DNA of 64,000 nt from Elgaria multicarinata webbii (GCF_023053635.1 NC_086173.1:145671197-145735196); one strand, 5' to 3'. Positions 33,764-45,990 are shown, counted from the first letter of the stretch. Translations and numbers: made by a program. Notes: a model not told the origin generated them from the letters alone.

Positions 33764-36184
33764 CTGAAGATGTCAAGGCAGGAGGAGGAAAGAGAATAGG
33801 AAAACATTGAAAGTATCAACTCAATAAACAGCTCATGCGAACATCCAAAGTAAAAAAAAAACCAAAACGTTATTGCAACAGTTGTATTTCATAGATTATT
33901 CCAAAAACAGGATGATTCTGTGGTAATTCTGATTACTGAACTATGTTATGATATCTCCAGAACATAAAGCTTCCTACATTTCCACTGAAGTTTTGTCCCT
34001 CAGTAAGGTGGAACACATATTCATGCATTTCCCCATATGGATCCTTCTGGCATTCAGCCCTTTCACCTCAGTGGAAAACTTTACTTATGATATTAACCAC
34101 TTACCACTCACATCACTCAGGCCTGGTTCAGGCAACACACTAAACCATGCTGCTTAGCCACAAAATGGTTAATGGAATGCATTAAGGTCAATGCATTCCG
34201 TTAACCATTTTGTGGTTAAGCAGCATGGTTTAGTGGGTTGTCTGAACCAGGCCATAGACTATTCACCCTTGAATGTCTACACTGGCACCCTGTCCTTTTT
34301 CACATCCAAGATAACTGGACAAGCTTCAAAGCTTTTCCTAGGTTTGCTCCACTCTATCTTTCTGCCTTTACCGCCTGACATGACCCTGTCTGCTGATGAG
34401 TAGAATGGGTGTATGGAGTAAGGGTCAATGGCAGAAGTTCAAAGGTGAAGGGTGGAAAGGCTCAAGTAATGAAGGAGAAGTGGTCTTAAATTTCACTAGC
34501 AGAATAGCTAGGAAATGGCCAGAAAGGTGTGTGCAAATGAATGTTTGAATTAGCTATGCATGAATAGCATGAAGACAAGATCAACACATAGCTCTCAGAC
34601 TTGGGCCTAACCATTCAAGAATGATGGATTCCCATCTTCTAGCACCTTCCCTGTATATAATCCCTAAAGGCCCCCAAACAGGGTCTGGTTCACACAGGCA
34701 TGTCTATCATTTAATGACCGCAGTGTCAGCATGCACATCTGGATTGAGCCAATATAGACAATTGTTTTGAGGTATCACTTCAAAACAATGTTTTTCATAT
34801 GGAGTCAGCTGTAAGTCATCAATCACTGAGTAAATACGCGGTGCAAAGAAAAGCAGTTGATGGTCTCTAATTGGGAAAATATTTGTCTCTGAATTTGTAT
34901 TTTGCAGCTAACCTTTGACAGACGTCACTGCTTTTCAAGCTAGGATGTTAGTCAGCTTGGGGAATCCTCATCCTGTTACCTGTTATTGTCAAGGAACATC
35001 ACGTGTTGCAAGGCAGAATTAAGAAAGGAAATGTAGAATCCAGCATCTTCATTTAAGAGGTCACCAATCATATCTACAGCCCCTCTGCTCAGATTTCCTT
35101 CCTTAATTAAGTATTCCTAATTGGGGAGAATGGGTAGGGAAAGGTTGGTTAAATGTGCATACGCCTACTTTTTCACTATTGAACTTCAGCTTAATTTTTC
35201 CTCAGTTCCTTTCTCCATTACCCCACCAAAATGAACACAGGGCTGTATCTAGCATTCCACAGATGGAAATGCCCCTTCTGTTTGCGGCAGGCTTGTGATC
35301 CAGCACTGAGGAGGGCAACCTTTGTGGATTGCCCCGCCCCCTGTAATCTCTTCTATCCACCCACCTTTCAATTATGGTCCTTAATGTTCAATTTATTCTA
35401 CCTCTTTTCTTGTTTAGGTTCACCACTCCCACATTACATTGCTTGTGTGAGCATTTTGTTTGTAAGTTTGCACACACAAGCAACTGACCTACTCTTTGTG
35501 AGTAGGACCAGTGGTCTGACCAGAAATACAAGCCTCTTTAACAGATAAGCATACTGAGTTTGAAACTGGGCAGAGAGGGAGGCTCCCTTTCTAGCGCTAA
35601 GTGGTGCCCCTGGCCAGATTACACCAGGCAGAATATAACACTTTGAAAACAGTTTGAAAAACTGTTTATAGTGTGTGTCCTGGGCCCCAACTGTTGTCAC
35701 TACTGTTATAAACCATTTTAAAGCAGTAGTATAGATCCTGCCCCTGTCCCCCAAATTTATCAGCTATATGAACAATCCTGATAACAGTATAACTACTAAT
35801 CCTGAATTGAATAATATAATAGCTATTTATGATTGAGATTTTGTTGTGTTTTTAAAATAATAACTTGGTGCATTTATATGATGCCTATTGTTGTATTTTG
35901 CATTGTGCACTTTGATGAACATGGCAAAATGAGGAGAGACATTATTATTATGTCTCTTTCTCACTCATGGCGGTATTTCTAGGCAGACATGGGGGGCTTT
36001 CCACAGTCATGCTATCTTTACAGATTCAGGAATTTCCTGACAATTGAACATATTTTAAATATGATTGCTTTCTGGATGGTGGTGTGGAAGTATTTTGGTA
36101 GGCCCAGATTCTGAAGGTTTTCTGTATTAGTTTTTTTATATAATGCCGGTGACTGATGTGACTAATGGAATAACTGTGACATCA

Positions 36185-36228
<44 letters not shown>

Positions 36229-39200
36229 TCCCACCTTTTTCTTCCTCTTGAAAGGAAGGAACCCAGGGTGGCTTAAATAGTCTTCCTCCATTCTATTTTA
36301 TTCTCACAACCACCCTGTGTGATAGTTGACGTTGAGAAACAGTGACAGGCCCAAAGTCACCCCATGAGCTTCATGTAGGGTGACCATATGAAAAGGACGA
36401 CAGGGCTCCTATAACTTTAACAGTTGTATTGAAAAGGAAATTTCAGCATGTGCCATTTGTATATATGGAGAACCTGGTGAAATTCCCTCTTCATCACAAC
36501 AGTTTAAGCTGCAGGAGCTATACTAGAGTGACCAGATTTAAAAGAGGACAGGGCACCTACAGTTTTAACTGTTGTGATGAAGAGGAAATTTCACCAGGTT
36601 CCCCATATATACAAATGACACCTGCTGAAATTTCCTTTTCAATACAACTGTTAAAGATACAGGAGCCCTGTCCTCCTTTTCATATGGTCACCCTAGTTTT
36701 ATTTCACTGCTTCTAGTAGACAAATTGGTAGGCCACCTCCTCATCATTATGAGTTGAATGAGTCCTACATGTGCAAAGGAGCCCAAGTAAATACTTGGGG
36801 GGAATGTACAGGGGATTAATTTGATTTTTAACAACAATCTTACCTTGGTGGAATACGAGTCGTATTTCTCCTTCAAAATTGTGCAGTTTGTTGTCACCTG
36901 CATAGAAACCATAAATAAAGGCAACTAACCAGCAAAGGGAAATGCATGCCACCATTTCACCCATTAAATGTTTATACTGAAGCTAAGTGGGGCGGGGGAA
37001 CTAGTCATAGACAACATCTCAGCAATGGTTACATTCATTTATGTGCACTGATGGTGCTATACAAGGGCAACATTCCCTCATGGTTCATCTGTTACGGGTG
37101 CATGCTGGTCATTCACCACCACCCCATGCCAAGTAGAGGACGAGTCTTATATGAGTACCTCGCTATAAACTCTTCTTCAAACTGCACATACCTTATCCAG
37201 TGTTCCCACATAGAGATCATCAGCAGATTTCCCCCTTTCCTTAGGATCCAATTGATATCCAAAGAGATTAGGATATTCATTCACAGTTCCCACCTTTTCT
37301 CTTCTATTTCTAATTAAATACCAGGCATTCTCATCTGTCTGAATGAATGGGTTTAATAGGAGGTTGAATTTCTTAAGAAATTCATGAATAATTCTGGAGA
37401 GAAAAATAGCAAAAGACTGTGAGAGACAGCATTTGTAAAACACAAGACCATATCATACCACAGCAAGAATACGTCTATATTTAGGGCAAGATCTACACTT
37501 CTGCTTTAAAATGGTTTATAACAGTAGTAACAACTGTTGGGGCCCAGGATACACTCCATATACAATTTTCAAACCAATTTCAAAGTGTCATATCCTGCTT
37601 GGTGCAGGTCTGGCCTAGGATTGCTAGCCCACTGTAAGTCAGTAACCCAACTTTTGCAAATCAGAAGGGCAGAAAATGCAGAAAAGGAATGTCTTTGAAC
37701 ACATTTCATTATATAGCATTGCATCTCAAACACAGCAAGTGTTCTGTGCTCTTTGCCTCTGCCCTATTCAGGTGCTCATACATAGGGTTCTTGTAAACCA
37801 GGGATGAGCAATTTCAGGAGCTCTGGCGTGGATATGTGCAGCTCCATAGGCTCCATGTTCCCCTCCCCCACAGTACCTATAAATTAAAATATGGAAGAGG
37901 AGAAATGATATCCAGGGTGCAGCTTGTTTGGAAGATAATTTTGGCCCTTTTGATGGTTCATAGTAGCTACAGCATATTAAAAGGGTCAAAAATGGGGTCA
38001 AGATGGCCACTTCTGGCACCATTTTTAAATGCACAGGGGCTGCAGCAGAGAGCAGTGGGAGCCACAAACACACCAATTAATTGTTTTCAGGGAATGAGGA
38101 GGGGAAGGGGCTGTTAGGAAATATAAATACTATTTCAAGTATCCAGAGGGAACAATGTTAATTACTCAATCTATCATTCAATCAATCCCTTCCTTTCTTA
38201 TGACCCAGCTCACAATCTTAAAACAATACAGTTAAAACATAGTAAACCAACAATGTCATTACAAACAAAATGCAACACAGCCATAGGGCATCAGAGCAAC
38301 TCACTATTTAACTGAATGTTTTCTGAATTAACAATGCCTTATCCTACTCTCTAAAGCCTAATAATTGACTACTGCACTATAAAGGATGTCAAGTGACCAT
38401 CTTTTGTACTTGATGGTCCACAGATATTTCTAAAATGAGTTTTGGTCATAGGTGTCTAGGACACACTATACATGCTCAGAAGAAGATTGAAGAAGCAATT
38501 TGGAGGTGTGGTAGTAGAAGAAGGAATCTTGGGCCAAATTATACAAGATGACAGTGATCCATGATCAGATCTCCAGTCTCTTTAAATTCTAGCAGGTAGT
38601 AGCTAGCTACTAGGGACTGGATCTGAATTGGGATTTGAGTGCTTTGGGAGAAAGGGTTAAATAATGTTTCTCCGTGCTGCTATTCTAATGAAAATCACCC
38701 CACCTAAAGATGCTATTTGCCCTGATAGAAATATTTTTTGTATACAAAGAGTCTGGATGCCTGGAAAAGAGCCCAGCACCAACTAGCAACATCTTTCCTG
38801 TACTTGTATGCTCTCCAAATGCTGGCTTCACAGCTGTCCTCTGCAATATTGATATAGGGTGACCATATGAAAAGGAGGACAGGGATCCTGTATCTTTAAT
38901 AGTTGCATAGAAAAGGGAATTTCAGCAGGTGTCATTTTATGCATGCAGCACCTGGTGAAATTTTCTATTTATCACAACAGTTAAAACTGCAGGAGCCCTG
39001 CCCTCTTTTGTATCTGGTCGCTCTAGCATAGCTCCTGCAGCTTTAACTGTTGTGATGAGGAGGGAATTTCACCAGGGGTTGCCTGCATACAAATAACACC
39101 TGCTGAAATTTCCTTTTCTATACAACTCTTAAAGATACAGGAGCCGTGTCCTCCTTTTCATATAGTCACCCTAGCATAGGGTGACCATATGAAAAGGAGG

Positions 39201-42200
39201 ACAGGGCTCCTGTAACTTTAACAGTTATAGAGAAAAGGGATTTTCAGCAGGTGTCATTTGTATGCAAACAGCACCTGGTGAAATTCCCTCTTCATTGCAA
39301 TAGTTAAAGCTGCAGGCGCCCTCCTCTCTTCTGTATCTGGTCTAACTGTTATGATGAAGACAAAATTTCACCAGGTGCTATATGCATTCAAATGACACTT
39401 GCTGAAATTCCCTTTTCTATACAACTTTAAAGATACAGGAGCCCTGTCCTCCTTTTCATATGGTCACTCTACCCTAGCATAGACCTGGGGTGCAGAACCT
39501 CTTTTAGCTAGAGGGTCAAATTCCATTTCAGAGAAGTTCTTAGCGTCCATATTCCAGTGGTGGGCGGGGCTGGAGTCAAAATGGAGTGGATTCAAAGGCA
39601 AATGGGGCAAGTCAAAATAACCAAAATTCCAACATATTGTTACTTACAGCTCTTACTACCAGTAACTAAGCCTTAGGAGAGGCATTTCAGCCTTTGAGAA
39701 TGCAGACAAAAACAGCACAAAAGCTGGGAAACCACTTATCAGTGGCTTGTGGAAGGGGTGAGGCCAGGAGAAGGAGAAAGGGACTTCTGGGGAACCCAGA
39801 TGTGGCCCCTATGTATGACGATCTGCACTCCTGGCTGAGGCACAACGAAGTTCACAGCATCCTCCCTCCCTCTACATGAATGGATTTTCTGGAGGATTGA
39901 CATCAGGCCATTTTCCTTACTTGTGATTCTTGGGTAGGCGCATAGCTCCCAATTCCACATACCAGTCCTTCTCACGATAGGTCTTTATCCGCCCTCCCAC
40001 GTGGTCACTGGCTTCCAAAATCTTAACCTAGGAACAAGAACATGCTTGTTTTTGCATTGCACTTCCTTCCCGATTGCTACCCCAAAAATAAACAGAACTT
40101 TACACCACAAATATTACTATAAACAATCAACACAATCAAGGGAAGGACCATGATAGAGCAGCTGATTTGCATGTAGAATGTCCTAATACAAAGCATGTCT
40201 GGACATTATTTTCACTAATACGTGCATTTTTGTGTGCACTGTCCCCTAATATGTGTATTTTTGGATTGGAGAACTCTTGGTGGTTCCACCTAGATCCATC
40301 CTCCGATTGCAATCCACCAGGGGAAGAGCCTTCAGCGTGGTGGCGCCCCTCCTGTGGAATTCCCTGCCTCTGGAGGTCAGGCAGGCTCCGACCTTGTACT
40401 CCTTTCGGCGCCTCCTGAAAACATCTTTATTCCAAGAAGCCTTTCTTTAACATGCAGCCTTGGATTTCCGTTATTGCTTCTTTTAAATTTTGTTTTAACT
40501 GTTTTTATTCTGTTTTTATTTTCATTTTACCTTGTACACCGCTCCGAAATTATTCAATGGGGAGCGGTATATAAATATTCTAAATAAATAATAAATAAAT
40601 AATAATAACTCCATTGCAAGATTTGGAGAAGTGCAAATTTCAAAGGATGGCTGAATTTCGCTTTGTGTATAGATTCAAAAGTGCAAAATGGGCAGAGTTC
40701 ACATTGAAATGCAAAGCAAACAAAATTCTCCCCAACCCTACAGAAGAGTGCAGCAATGGCAAAAGACACTGAGTAAGAAAGTAAAGGAAGCACCTGGGTT
40801 AGCTATAAATTACAAAACCATGTTGATATAATACCCTTATTTACAAAATTACAAAATCCATATTAGTTTCATGCCCTCATTAGGCCAATGCAAAGAAAGG
40901 TGCAAGTTTCGATGATCTCCAAATCTCTTTATCAGACAAAATGTTACAAAAGCATGGCAGGGGGAAGATAGGAGTGGGGAAAGGCTGACTTGATGCTCAA
41001 GTTATGATGTCTGCATAGTCAGCGTCTTCAGGTGCATAGTCAAACTTCAGGAGAGTTTGTTTGCAGCATTCGAATTGAGCGCTACCAGATGATGTAAAGG
41101 TTTGAGGTTTCACCTGGAACCAGGGGGCAGATCCAGGTAAAACCTGAAACCCTCACATCACCTGACAAGGCCCATATTCACACTTCAAATGTGACATATT
41201 TGTCTCAAAATTTCATTTCACATGCCTGCATTGACTTCATGCCGTGTTATTTTGGCAGGATTCCAATTTGAAATTGTATACATGGTTGACTTTTGAATAT
41301 GATAATGATAATAACCTGGCTGAGGACCAGGAGGCTATTTCATGCTTAGCCACCTCCCAAAATGACTTTGGGAACTGCTTAAGGGTAAAGTTTCAATACA
41401 AATGACTTACCTGAGAGAGTTTTGTTTTTGTAGTGATAAATAATGTAAGGCTACATATGAGGGATTGGATTTAAGCTGGGTCAACAACACTGGCAGGGGT
41501 GGATTTCCCCATAATAACCCCTACAGCCCCCTGAGAGAGGGGGACAAGAATCAGGAGACAGAGGCCATTGCTAGACCAGGCTATATCCTGGGCTGATACC
41601 CGGGATCACCCCTGTGCGTCCAGATGACACACAGGGGATCCCAGGCTCAGGGAGGGATCAACCCTCCCTGGCCCCAGGATATAGCCTACCCCTTTCAGCC
41701 TGATTTTTCCCACAGTCTCGGGCTGAGCCCGAGACCACGAGCGTGTAGCCCGTTCCCCGGCTTTCCCCGGCTCTGCACAATTACTTGCACGAAGCCAGGA
41801 GAAACTGCGCACGGGGCGCAGGTTGGGGGGAGAGGGGAAACCGGGTTGTTGTTTTTTAAAGAAAGCTCATCTGGGCGCACGAGCATTTGTGTGCTTTGTC
41901 CCTTTAAACAATAAAAAATGGCGGGCGCGAGCTCTTTGTGAGCCTGACGCATAGACTAGTGTGACAGCCCGCGATAGTTGCATCGCGGGCTCTCCTCTCC
42001 TCTGTTGCGCTTTTTAAGGTAGGTCTAGCAAAGGCCAGAGAGCCAGGAGACTGTGCTAACTGGGGAGAGGTGGTGTGAGGGAAGGGGGATTCTCTCCAAA
42101 TCGGGCAGGGGTACCTTCCATGATTAGGGCCTTTCTTCTTGTGGAAGGCACACTCTGCATCTAACAAGTTGGAAATTCCAAATATGAATACAAAAGCCAT

Positions 42201-42499
42201 TCATCTTAGAAATCCCTAGTTTCTCCCTTTTTTGTCCAGATTAAAGGTCTGGTTTTCCCCAGCCACTACAATTACCTGATGCCCGGCATCTTTCAGTAAT
42301 TTGGCAGCAGTGAGTCCACTGATTCCTGCCCCAACAATCGCCACAGTCTTTGGCTCCAAAGCCTTTTCTAGCCCATTTTTGGCGACTTTTAACAGCTCCT
42401 CATAATCAGGGTCATCAAAACACTTCTTCCATTCCTCCTCTTCGACAGCGTGCTGTCGAGAGACCAAGGCTGCTACGAGCAGCAGGAACACGAAAAATG
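32968..42499 (-). CDS. LAAO: LAAO-B: secreted L-amino-acid oxidase, exons 2-7 (exon 1 not local)
   Basis: Same enzyme family as LAAO-A. Exons: 42499-42276, 40027-39921, 37393-37192, 36897-36844, 35116-34980 and 33763-32968, all open with GT/AG borders. Features: signal-peptide core [12 protein letters not shown], an acidic EEEEW stretch after it, [24 protein letters not shown] (most relatives have GPMR), [35 protein letters not shown] and [10 protein letters not shown], ending in LGNLSN. Exon 2 needs one leading base from an upstream exon. No exon 1/TATA block is visible in the interval matching that of LAAO-C. The nearest block with the right phase is the orphan exon 1 at 48907-48909, which would give MDRVS followed by FFVF and a 510-aa product. 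Exon 7 is almost identical to LAAO-C. Confidence 0.85.
34120..34253. mobile_element. Near-perfect 134-bp hairpin MITE
   Basis: Two 64-bp arms beginning GGCCTGGTTCAGRCAACMCA differ at only four positions and are separated by the 6-base loop AAGGTC. It sits in LAAO-B intron 6. Confidence 0.92.
34980..35116 (-). CDS. LAAO: LAAO-B exon 6
   Basis: 137 nt, [11 protein letters not shown] to LDNN plus AG before GTAACA. One codon longer than in LAAO-A. Confidence 0.92.
35618..35750. mobile_element. MITE, family B (diverged)
   Basis: AGATTACACCAGGCAGAATA... TGGGCCCCAACTGTTGTCA ...AAAGCAGTAGTATAGATC matches the family centre and right side. Confidence 0.5.
36182..36228. repeat. (ATT)n microsatellite
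   Basis: About fourteen ATT triplets in LAAO-B intron 5. Confidence 0.9.
36229..36375 (-). mobile_element. Sauria SINE fragment
   Basis: CCACCTTTTTCTTCC...AACCCAGGGTGGCTTAAATAG...TCTCACAACCACCCTGTG...CCAAAGTCACC is the reverse-strand SINE body. The same SINE lies in LAAO-C intron 5 at 55640. The tRNA-like head is missing here. Confidence 0.75.
36376..36695. mobile_element. hAT MITE, family A
   Basis: TAGGGTGACCATATG and CATATGGTCACCCTA ends, interior as at 7-325. No matching 8-bp flanks remain. Confidence 0.8.
36844..36897 (-). CDS. LAAO: LAAO-B exon 5
   Basis: 54 nt encoding [18 protein letters not shown]; acceptor GCAG, donor GTAAG. Confidence 0.93.
37192..37393 (-). CDS. LAAO: LAAO-B exon 4
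   Basis: 202 nt encoding [18 protein letters not shown]...[19 protein letters not shown]...[17 protein letters not shown]. It differs from LAAO-C at about 12 of 67 residues. Confidence 0.93.
37480..37617. mobile_element. MITE, family B (diverged)
   Basis: GATCTACACTTCTGCTTTAA... CAACTGTTGGGGCCCAGGA ...ATATCCTGCTTGGTGCAGG. Confidence 0.55.
37620..38850. other. LAAO-B intron 3, no other gene
   Basis: 37.6-37.8 kb matches 58.5-58.7 kb in LAAO-C. The remainder is mostly private sequence with no recognised coding potential. Confidence 0.45.
38855..39471. mobile_element. Two hAT MITEs (family A) head to tail
   Basis: The first copy is 38855-39173 and the second 39177-39471, separated by only GCA. 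Both begin TAGGGTGACCATATG and end near GTCACYCTA. The outer flanks do not form a target duplication. Confidence 0.8.
39921..40027 (-). CDS. LAAO: LAAO-B exon 3
   Basis: 107 nt encoding [16 protein letters not shown], then [15 protein letters not shown] plus AA of a Lys codon. The usual Pro of GPMR is Ala here. Confidence 0.92.
40245..40610 (+). mobile_element. L2 LINE 3' end
   Basis: It encodes [20 protein letters not shown] and [17 protein letters not shown], the L2 polymerase end, then a tail with TGTACACCGCTCCGAAATT and (AAAT)n. In LAAO-B intron 2. Confidence 0.88.
40620..41560. other. LAAO-B intron 2, no other gene
   Basis: AT-rich sequence without recognised repeats. A diffuse inverted pair (CAGGTGATGT / ATCATCTG...) lies near 41090-41165. 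Confidence 0.35.
41565..42045. mobile_element. Nonautonomous DNA element, family C (long form)
   Basis: GGCCATTGCTAGACCAGGCT and the inverted GGCCTTTGCTAGACCTACC are the ends. The interior is CpG-rich with GATCCC palindromes and an AAAAATGGCGGGCGCGAG block, like 2475-3727. Confidence 0.65.
42276..42499 (-). CDS. LAAO: LAAO-B exon 2
   Basis: 224 nt after CTCTAG, starting CA TTT TTC and ending GGG CAT CAG before GTAATT. It encodes the signal-peptide core, [21 protein letters not shown] and the [16 protein letters not shown] motif. The frame runs open further upstream into the intron, but splicing at this AG matches the other copies. Confidence 0.9.
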
Positions 42500-42639
42500 C
42501 TAGAGGAAATAAAGGCAACAATTTAAAAAGGAGGAGGATGTTATAAAAGAGAAAGCAAATCAATGAAGCATAGGAACAAATAATGGTTGATTTTGTTTTC
42601 ATCTTTGATTTTGAAGCCATTTAGGTCCTTTTGAAAACT

Positions 42640-43860
42640 TTTAATTCCTTTAATACATCACTAGCTACTGTTTGGCTAACCACCAACTATGTAGATCTAC
42701 TGCAACTTTACTTTTTAAATCATTTGAAGAACTGTGCGCAAATTGACCAAAGGACAATCATTGCAGTCCCTTCCCACACTCGAATCAAATGTAGTAACTG
42801 TATGACTATCCAAAGCCAAATCAACAGCATTGATCTGGCCCTTTGTCCCTTATCTGCTGCGTTCTGCTTTACTCAACTTTTACTTTGTGCCAATAGTGCA
42901 CTAGTGAGTATCCTCTGTTTTATTCCTCTTTTTAGAATATTTATATACGACCTTCATTGTCAAATCATAGGGTGGCATACAAAATTCATTAGAACAATTA
43001 AAATAATTACAAACTATAAAAAAAATGCAAGATATGTTAGCTGATGACCCTCCTTTCTAAAGAAAAAGATGAAGAAGATGGAGTCAGAGCAAGACAACAA
43101 AAAGGCCTAAACTACATTTGACTTTAACTGCACTTTCTATCTTGAGTACAAGATTTCTGTTACACAAATTGTCAGCATGTGCCCCCCCCCATCTGGATTG
43201 GGATCTTGGTATGAGGGGTAGGGGGCTTTAACCCTTTGACCCCCAGTATCTTCCCAATCCTGATTAGGGGCATGTCTGCTGTATGCACGGGAATGAAAAC
43301 TCACGTTCATTCCAGTGGGGCAATCCATATCACGACCACAGTGACAGTGATGTTAGGGAATGGGTTAAATCCCATCCCAGGCCATGCTCCAAAGTACACT
43401 TCCAACTATTAGCTGAATTAACAAATATTTATTAAGCCTTATTAAAGAGACGTTGTGGCATCTAACAGACCCGAAACAAACGTTTTTTGCTGAATAAGAT
43501 GTAACCAAAGGTCTCTTTTCCTTATATATCTCACTTCTTCCTGTATCATGCTAGCCTAGCAGCTTCTGCAGACAACTACACTAACGTTATAAAGCCCTGA
43601 GGAAGAACGCAACCGCGTTCAAAACGCTTGGGCACGTGGCACTTTAATAAACCTTTTACTAATAATATTATTGCAGAAGATCCCTTGCCTTTGGCTTATT
43701 TTTTACACCAAAGATCCACAAACATATCAGATACAGATTCCAAAGTAGCAATCCATTAATTAGGCAAAATAAGACAAGCCAATTCCCTGTTCCATTCCCG
43801 CTTAAGACCCTGTGTATCATATTTATTCACTGAAATGAATCATGGCTTGATATACCTACA
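42640..43860. other. Upstream of LAAO-B exon 2; unrelated segment where LAAO-C has its promoter
   Basis: 43.13-43.38 kb is homologous to 61.05-61.31 kb and 43.86-44.4 kb to 61.87-62.4 kb. The 43.4-43.85 kb segment between them is not similar to the LAAO-C promoter/exon 1. It contains a repeat-like piece (CCTGAGGAAGAACGC, AACGCTTGGGCACG, CCCTTGCCTTTGGCTT), the last part of which also occurs at 61.23 kb. Confidence 0.6.
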
Positions 43861-44464
43861 AGGGGTGTATTAATGCAACCAAGGTGTATGGCATAACGCA
43901 ATGATCATGTAGTTGTGTAACTTCTAAAAAAAAACATTTTGAAAAAATATCAACAGGGTTAACAATATGCAGAGCCATAGCGGAAATACTTCGCAATGAT
44001 GTCAAGAGCATTTCATCTTTTGCACAATCACTTTTCTGGAACTGGTACATTCCATAAGAACTTTCTCTGAGGGCCTGTTAAAAGACCGCGGGTAGGGTGG
44101 GGGGTGCGGTTTTAAGAGATTGACTCAGCTTCAAGATATTCAAAAGCTTGTCTCTCCACAAATAACCAGGAAGGAAATGTCAGAGACCATTGTTTAACTT
44201 GCTCTGCAATAGATATCCGGCAGCACTGATTTTTGCTGATTGCAAAAACATTTTAATGAATGTGTAAACCATGAAAACTATTAAATTAAAATATTCCCTA
44301 CTTGTTTTGCAATCAAGTACCAACTGAAATCCAGACAGGCATCTAGAGAAGCTTGGAACTTCCTCCATCCAATGCATGTTTTGTCAATGAAACTTATTTA
44401 CCTATCTGTTTTTGTATATTTATACCTCACTATTCTATGATTTAAATATGAAGTAGCTAATGGC

Positions 44465-44935
44465 ACAATCCTACTGTAGTGATCATAAGCACATGAACTT
44501 GGAAGCTTATGCTCATCCTATGCAAGGTGGGAACAGCAGCAGAGATGGTCTTTACCTCCCCATCCCTGCACCCTGCATTTTGCTAAATGGGCTTTTTTTG
44601 CCCATCTAGCTTGGATGTTTTGGATGGAGGGGGGGAAGAGGCTGGAGGAGTTTCAGGATAACTTGTAGATTGGCCTCTCTAGTCTCTTCCCCTTCCTGCT
44701 CACTGAAATGTCCCCTTTATCCCCTCTCTGACTTTGAATTCCCAACCAGCATTTGGGAATTCAAAATGCAGCCAGCAGTTGCAGCCAGCATTTTTCCCCC
44801 TGCACCAGCTATGAAGGGGAGGGGCAGGGAAGGAGTAACAAGGGAAGAGCTCTGATTCCCTCCCTCGGATCTGGGAATCTGAAATATCCTATGGCCCTCA
44901 AATGCTGTGTGTAGGGGCCATAGGATTTCTCTCTA
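44465..44935. mobile_element. Family E nonautonomous element
   Basis: Begins GGCACAATCCTACTGTAG and ends CCATAGGATTTCTC. Its left half is homologous to 62645-62890 in the LAAO-C block, so it predates the duplication. Confidence 0.5.
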
Positions 44936-44939
44936 ACAA

Positions 44940-45990
44940 CCCACTATAAAACAAAGACATTCCCCCAGCCAGCCATGCAAAATCAATACAATCTCACAAA
45001 ACATGGATAGAAGTAACATAATAACAAATTCAAAAACATAGTCAATAAGATAATTTTAAAAGATCCAACACAGCAATCATTAAAGCTCAAAGGCCTGTTG
45101 AAAAGGGTGCCCGTGTTAAAGACAGAAGTGAAGGAACCTGATAGATCTCCAGCAAGTTGTTATTAGATATCCAAGAAAGGTCTAGTTTGCACATTTTGCT
45201 AAGCCATGGTGTGGTTTGTTGAACTCTGGCTTGTTGTTGTGCCTGAATCAATCCCTGCTAACAAACCATGGTTTTTAGCCAGCTACAAGCCATAAATAGG
45301 AGCCATGGTTTGTTTTTTGCTTATGAAAACTGGTTTGTTTAAACCATAGCTTGTTATAATGTCTGAACCCAAAACTGTGGCATGTTTGCACTGGAGTTCA
45401 GCCAGAAACTGCAAGAGCAGCCTGAAAATGAAACCTCTCTGAAGGCTGACAAAATGGGCCAAAGAGAAACAAATCTGAAATAGGGAAAATACACATAAGT
45501 CATCATAAACAATCATGATGATGCTCAATTTTATTATTTTTATATTGCAATTTATTTATTTATTCCATTTCTATACCACTCAATAACCAAAGCTCTTTAC
45601 TCTCATTGTATCTAATGTTGTTTTTAATAGTGTATGTTTAAGCTGTGATTTTAATGTTGTTTTATATAAACCACTTAGAGATTTGAAAGCTGTGGTTTGT
45701 TTCCTCATCTACAAGACAATTCATGGTTAAAGCAGCAAACAATGATTAACATAATCCAGGGCTTAGTGTTAAGTGTGAACACAACACCAATAGATATCTA
45801 AACAATAAAAATGACATTTTAGGATTCCTCTGCCTCTGGTGCAGATATCCATGAATGTGTTCATTTACACATCAAACACAAAAGAAAAAATACATCTCCA
45901 AAGAAAGTGGACAAAAGAGGACACAGATTTACCTAAAACATGGATACGCTAATGTATATGTATGGATACCAATTCATAAATAATTAGTTT
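44940..45990. other. Spacer with an AACCATGG-rich palindromic segment
   Basis: At about 45190-45400 the motifs AAGCCATGG, AAACCATGG and their inverses recur, as in a degraded hairpin-type DNA element. A LINE/SINE tail lies at 45545-45600. No gene. Confidence 0.4.

Larger units (their letters stand above)
29150..44710. repeat. Duplicated block containing LAAO-B
   Basis: Shared blocks occur in the same order as in 50.7-62.9 kb: the 3' flank (29.2-29.7 and 31.9-32.2 kb), all exons 2-7, the exon 1-upstream sequence at 43.86-44.4 kb, and a family E element at 44.5 kb. Introns differ by substitutions and by many insertions private to one block. Ends are approximate. Confidence 0.75.

Noticed and set aside
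42500-42620. N-terminal extension of LAAO-B exon 2 starting [11 protein letters not shown]
   Set aside because: The frame is open upstream, but the CTCTAG acceptor matches the other copies and the extension has no counterpart in them.
43560-43860. Possible alternative exon 1 for LAAO-B in the private segment
   Set aside because: No ATG plus GTAAG in the required phase with a TATA box was found.
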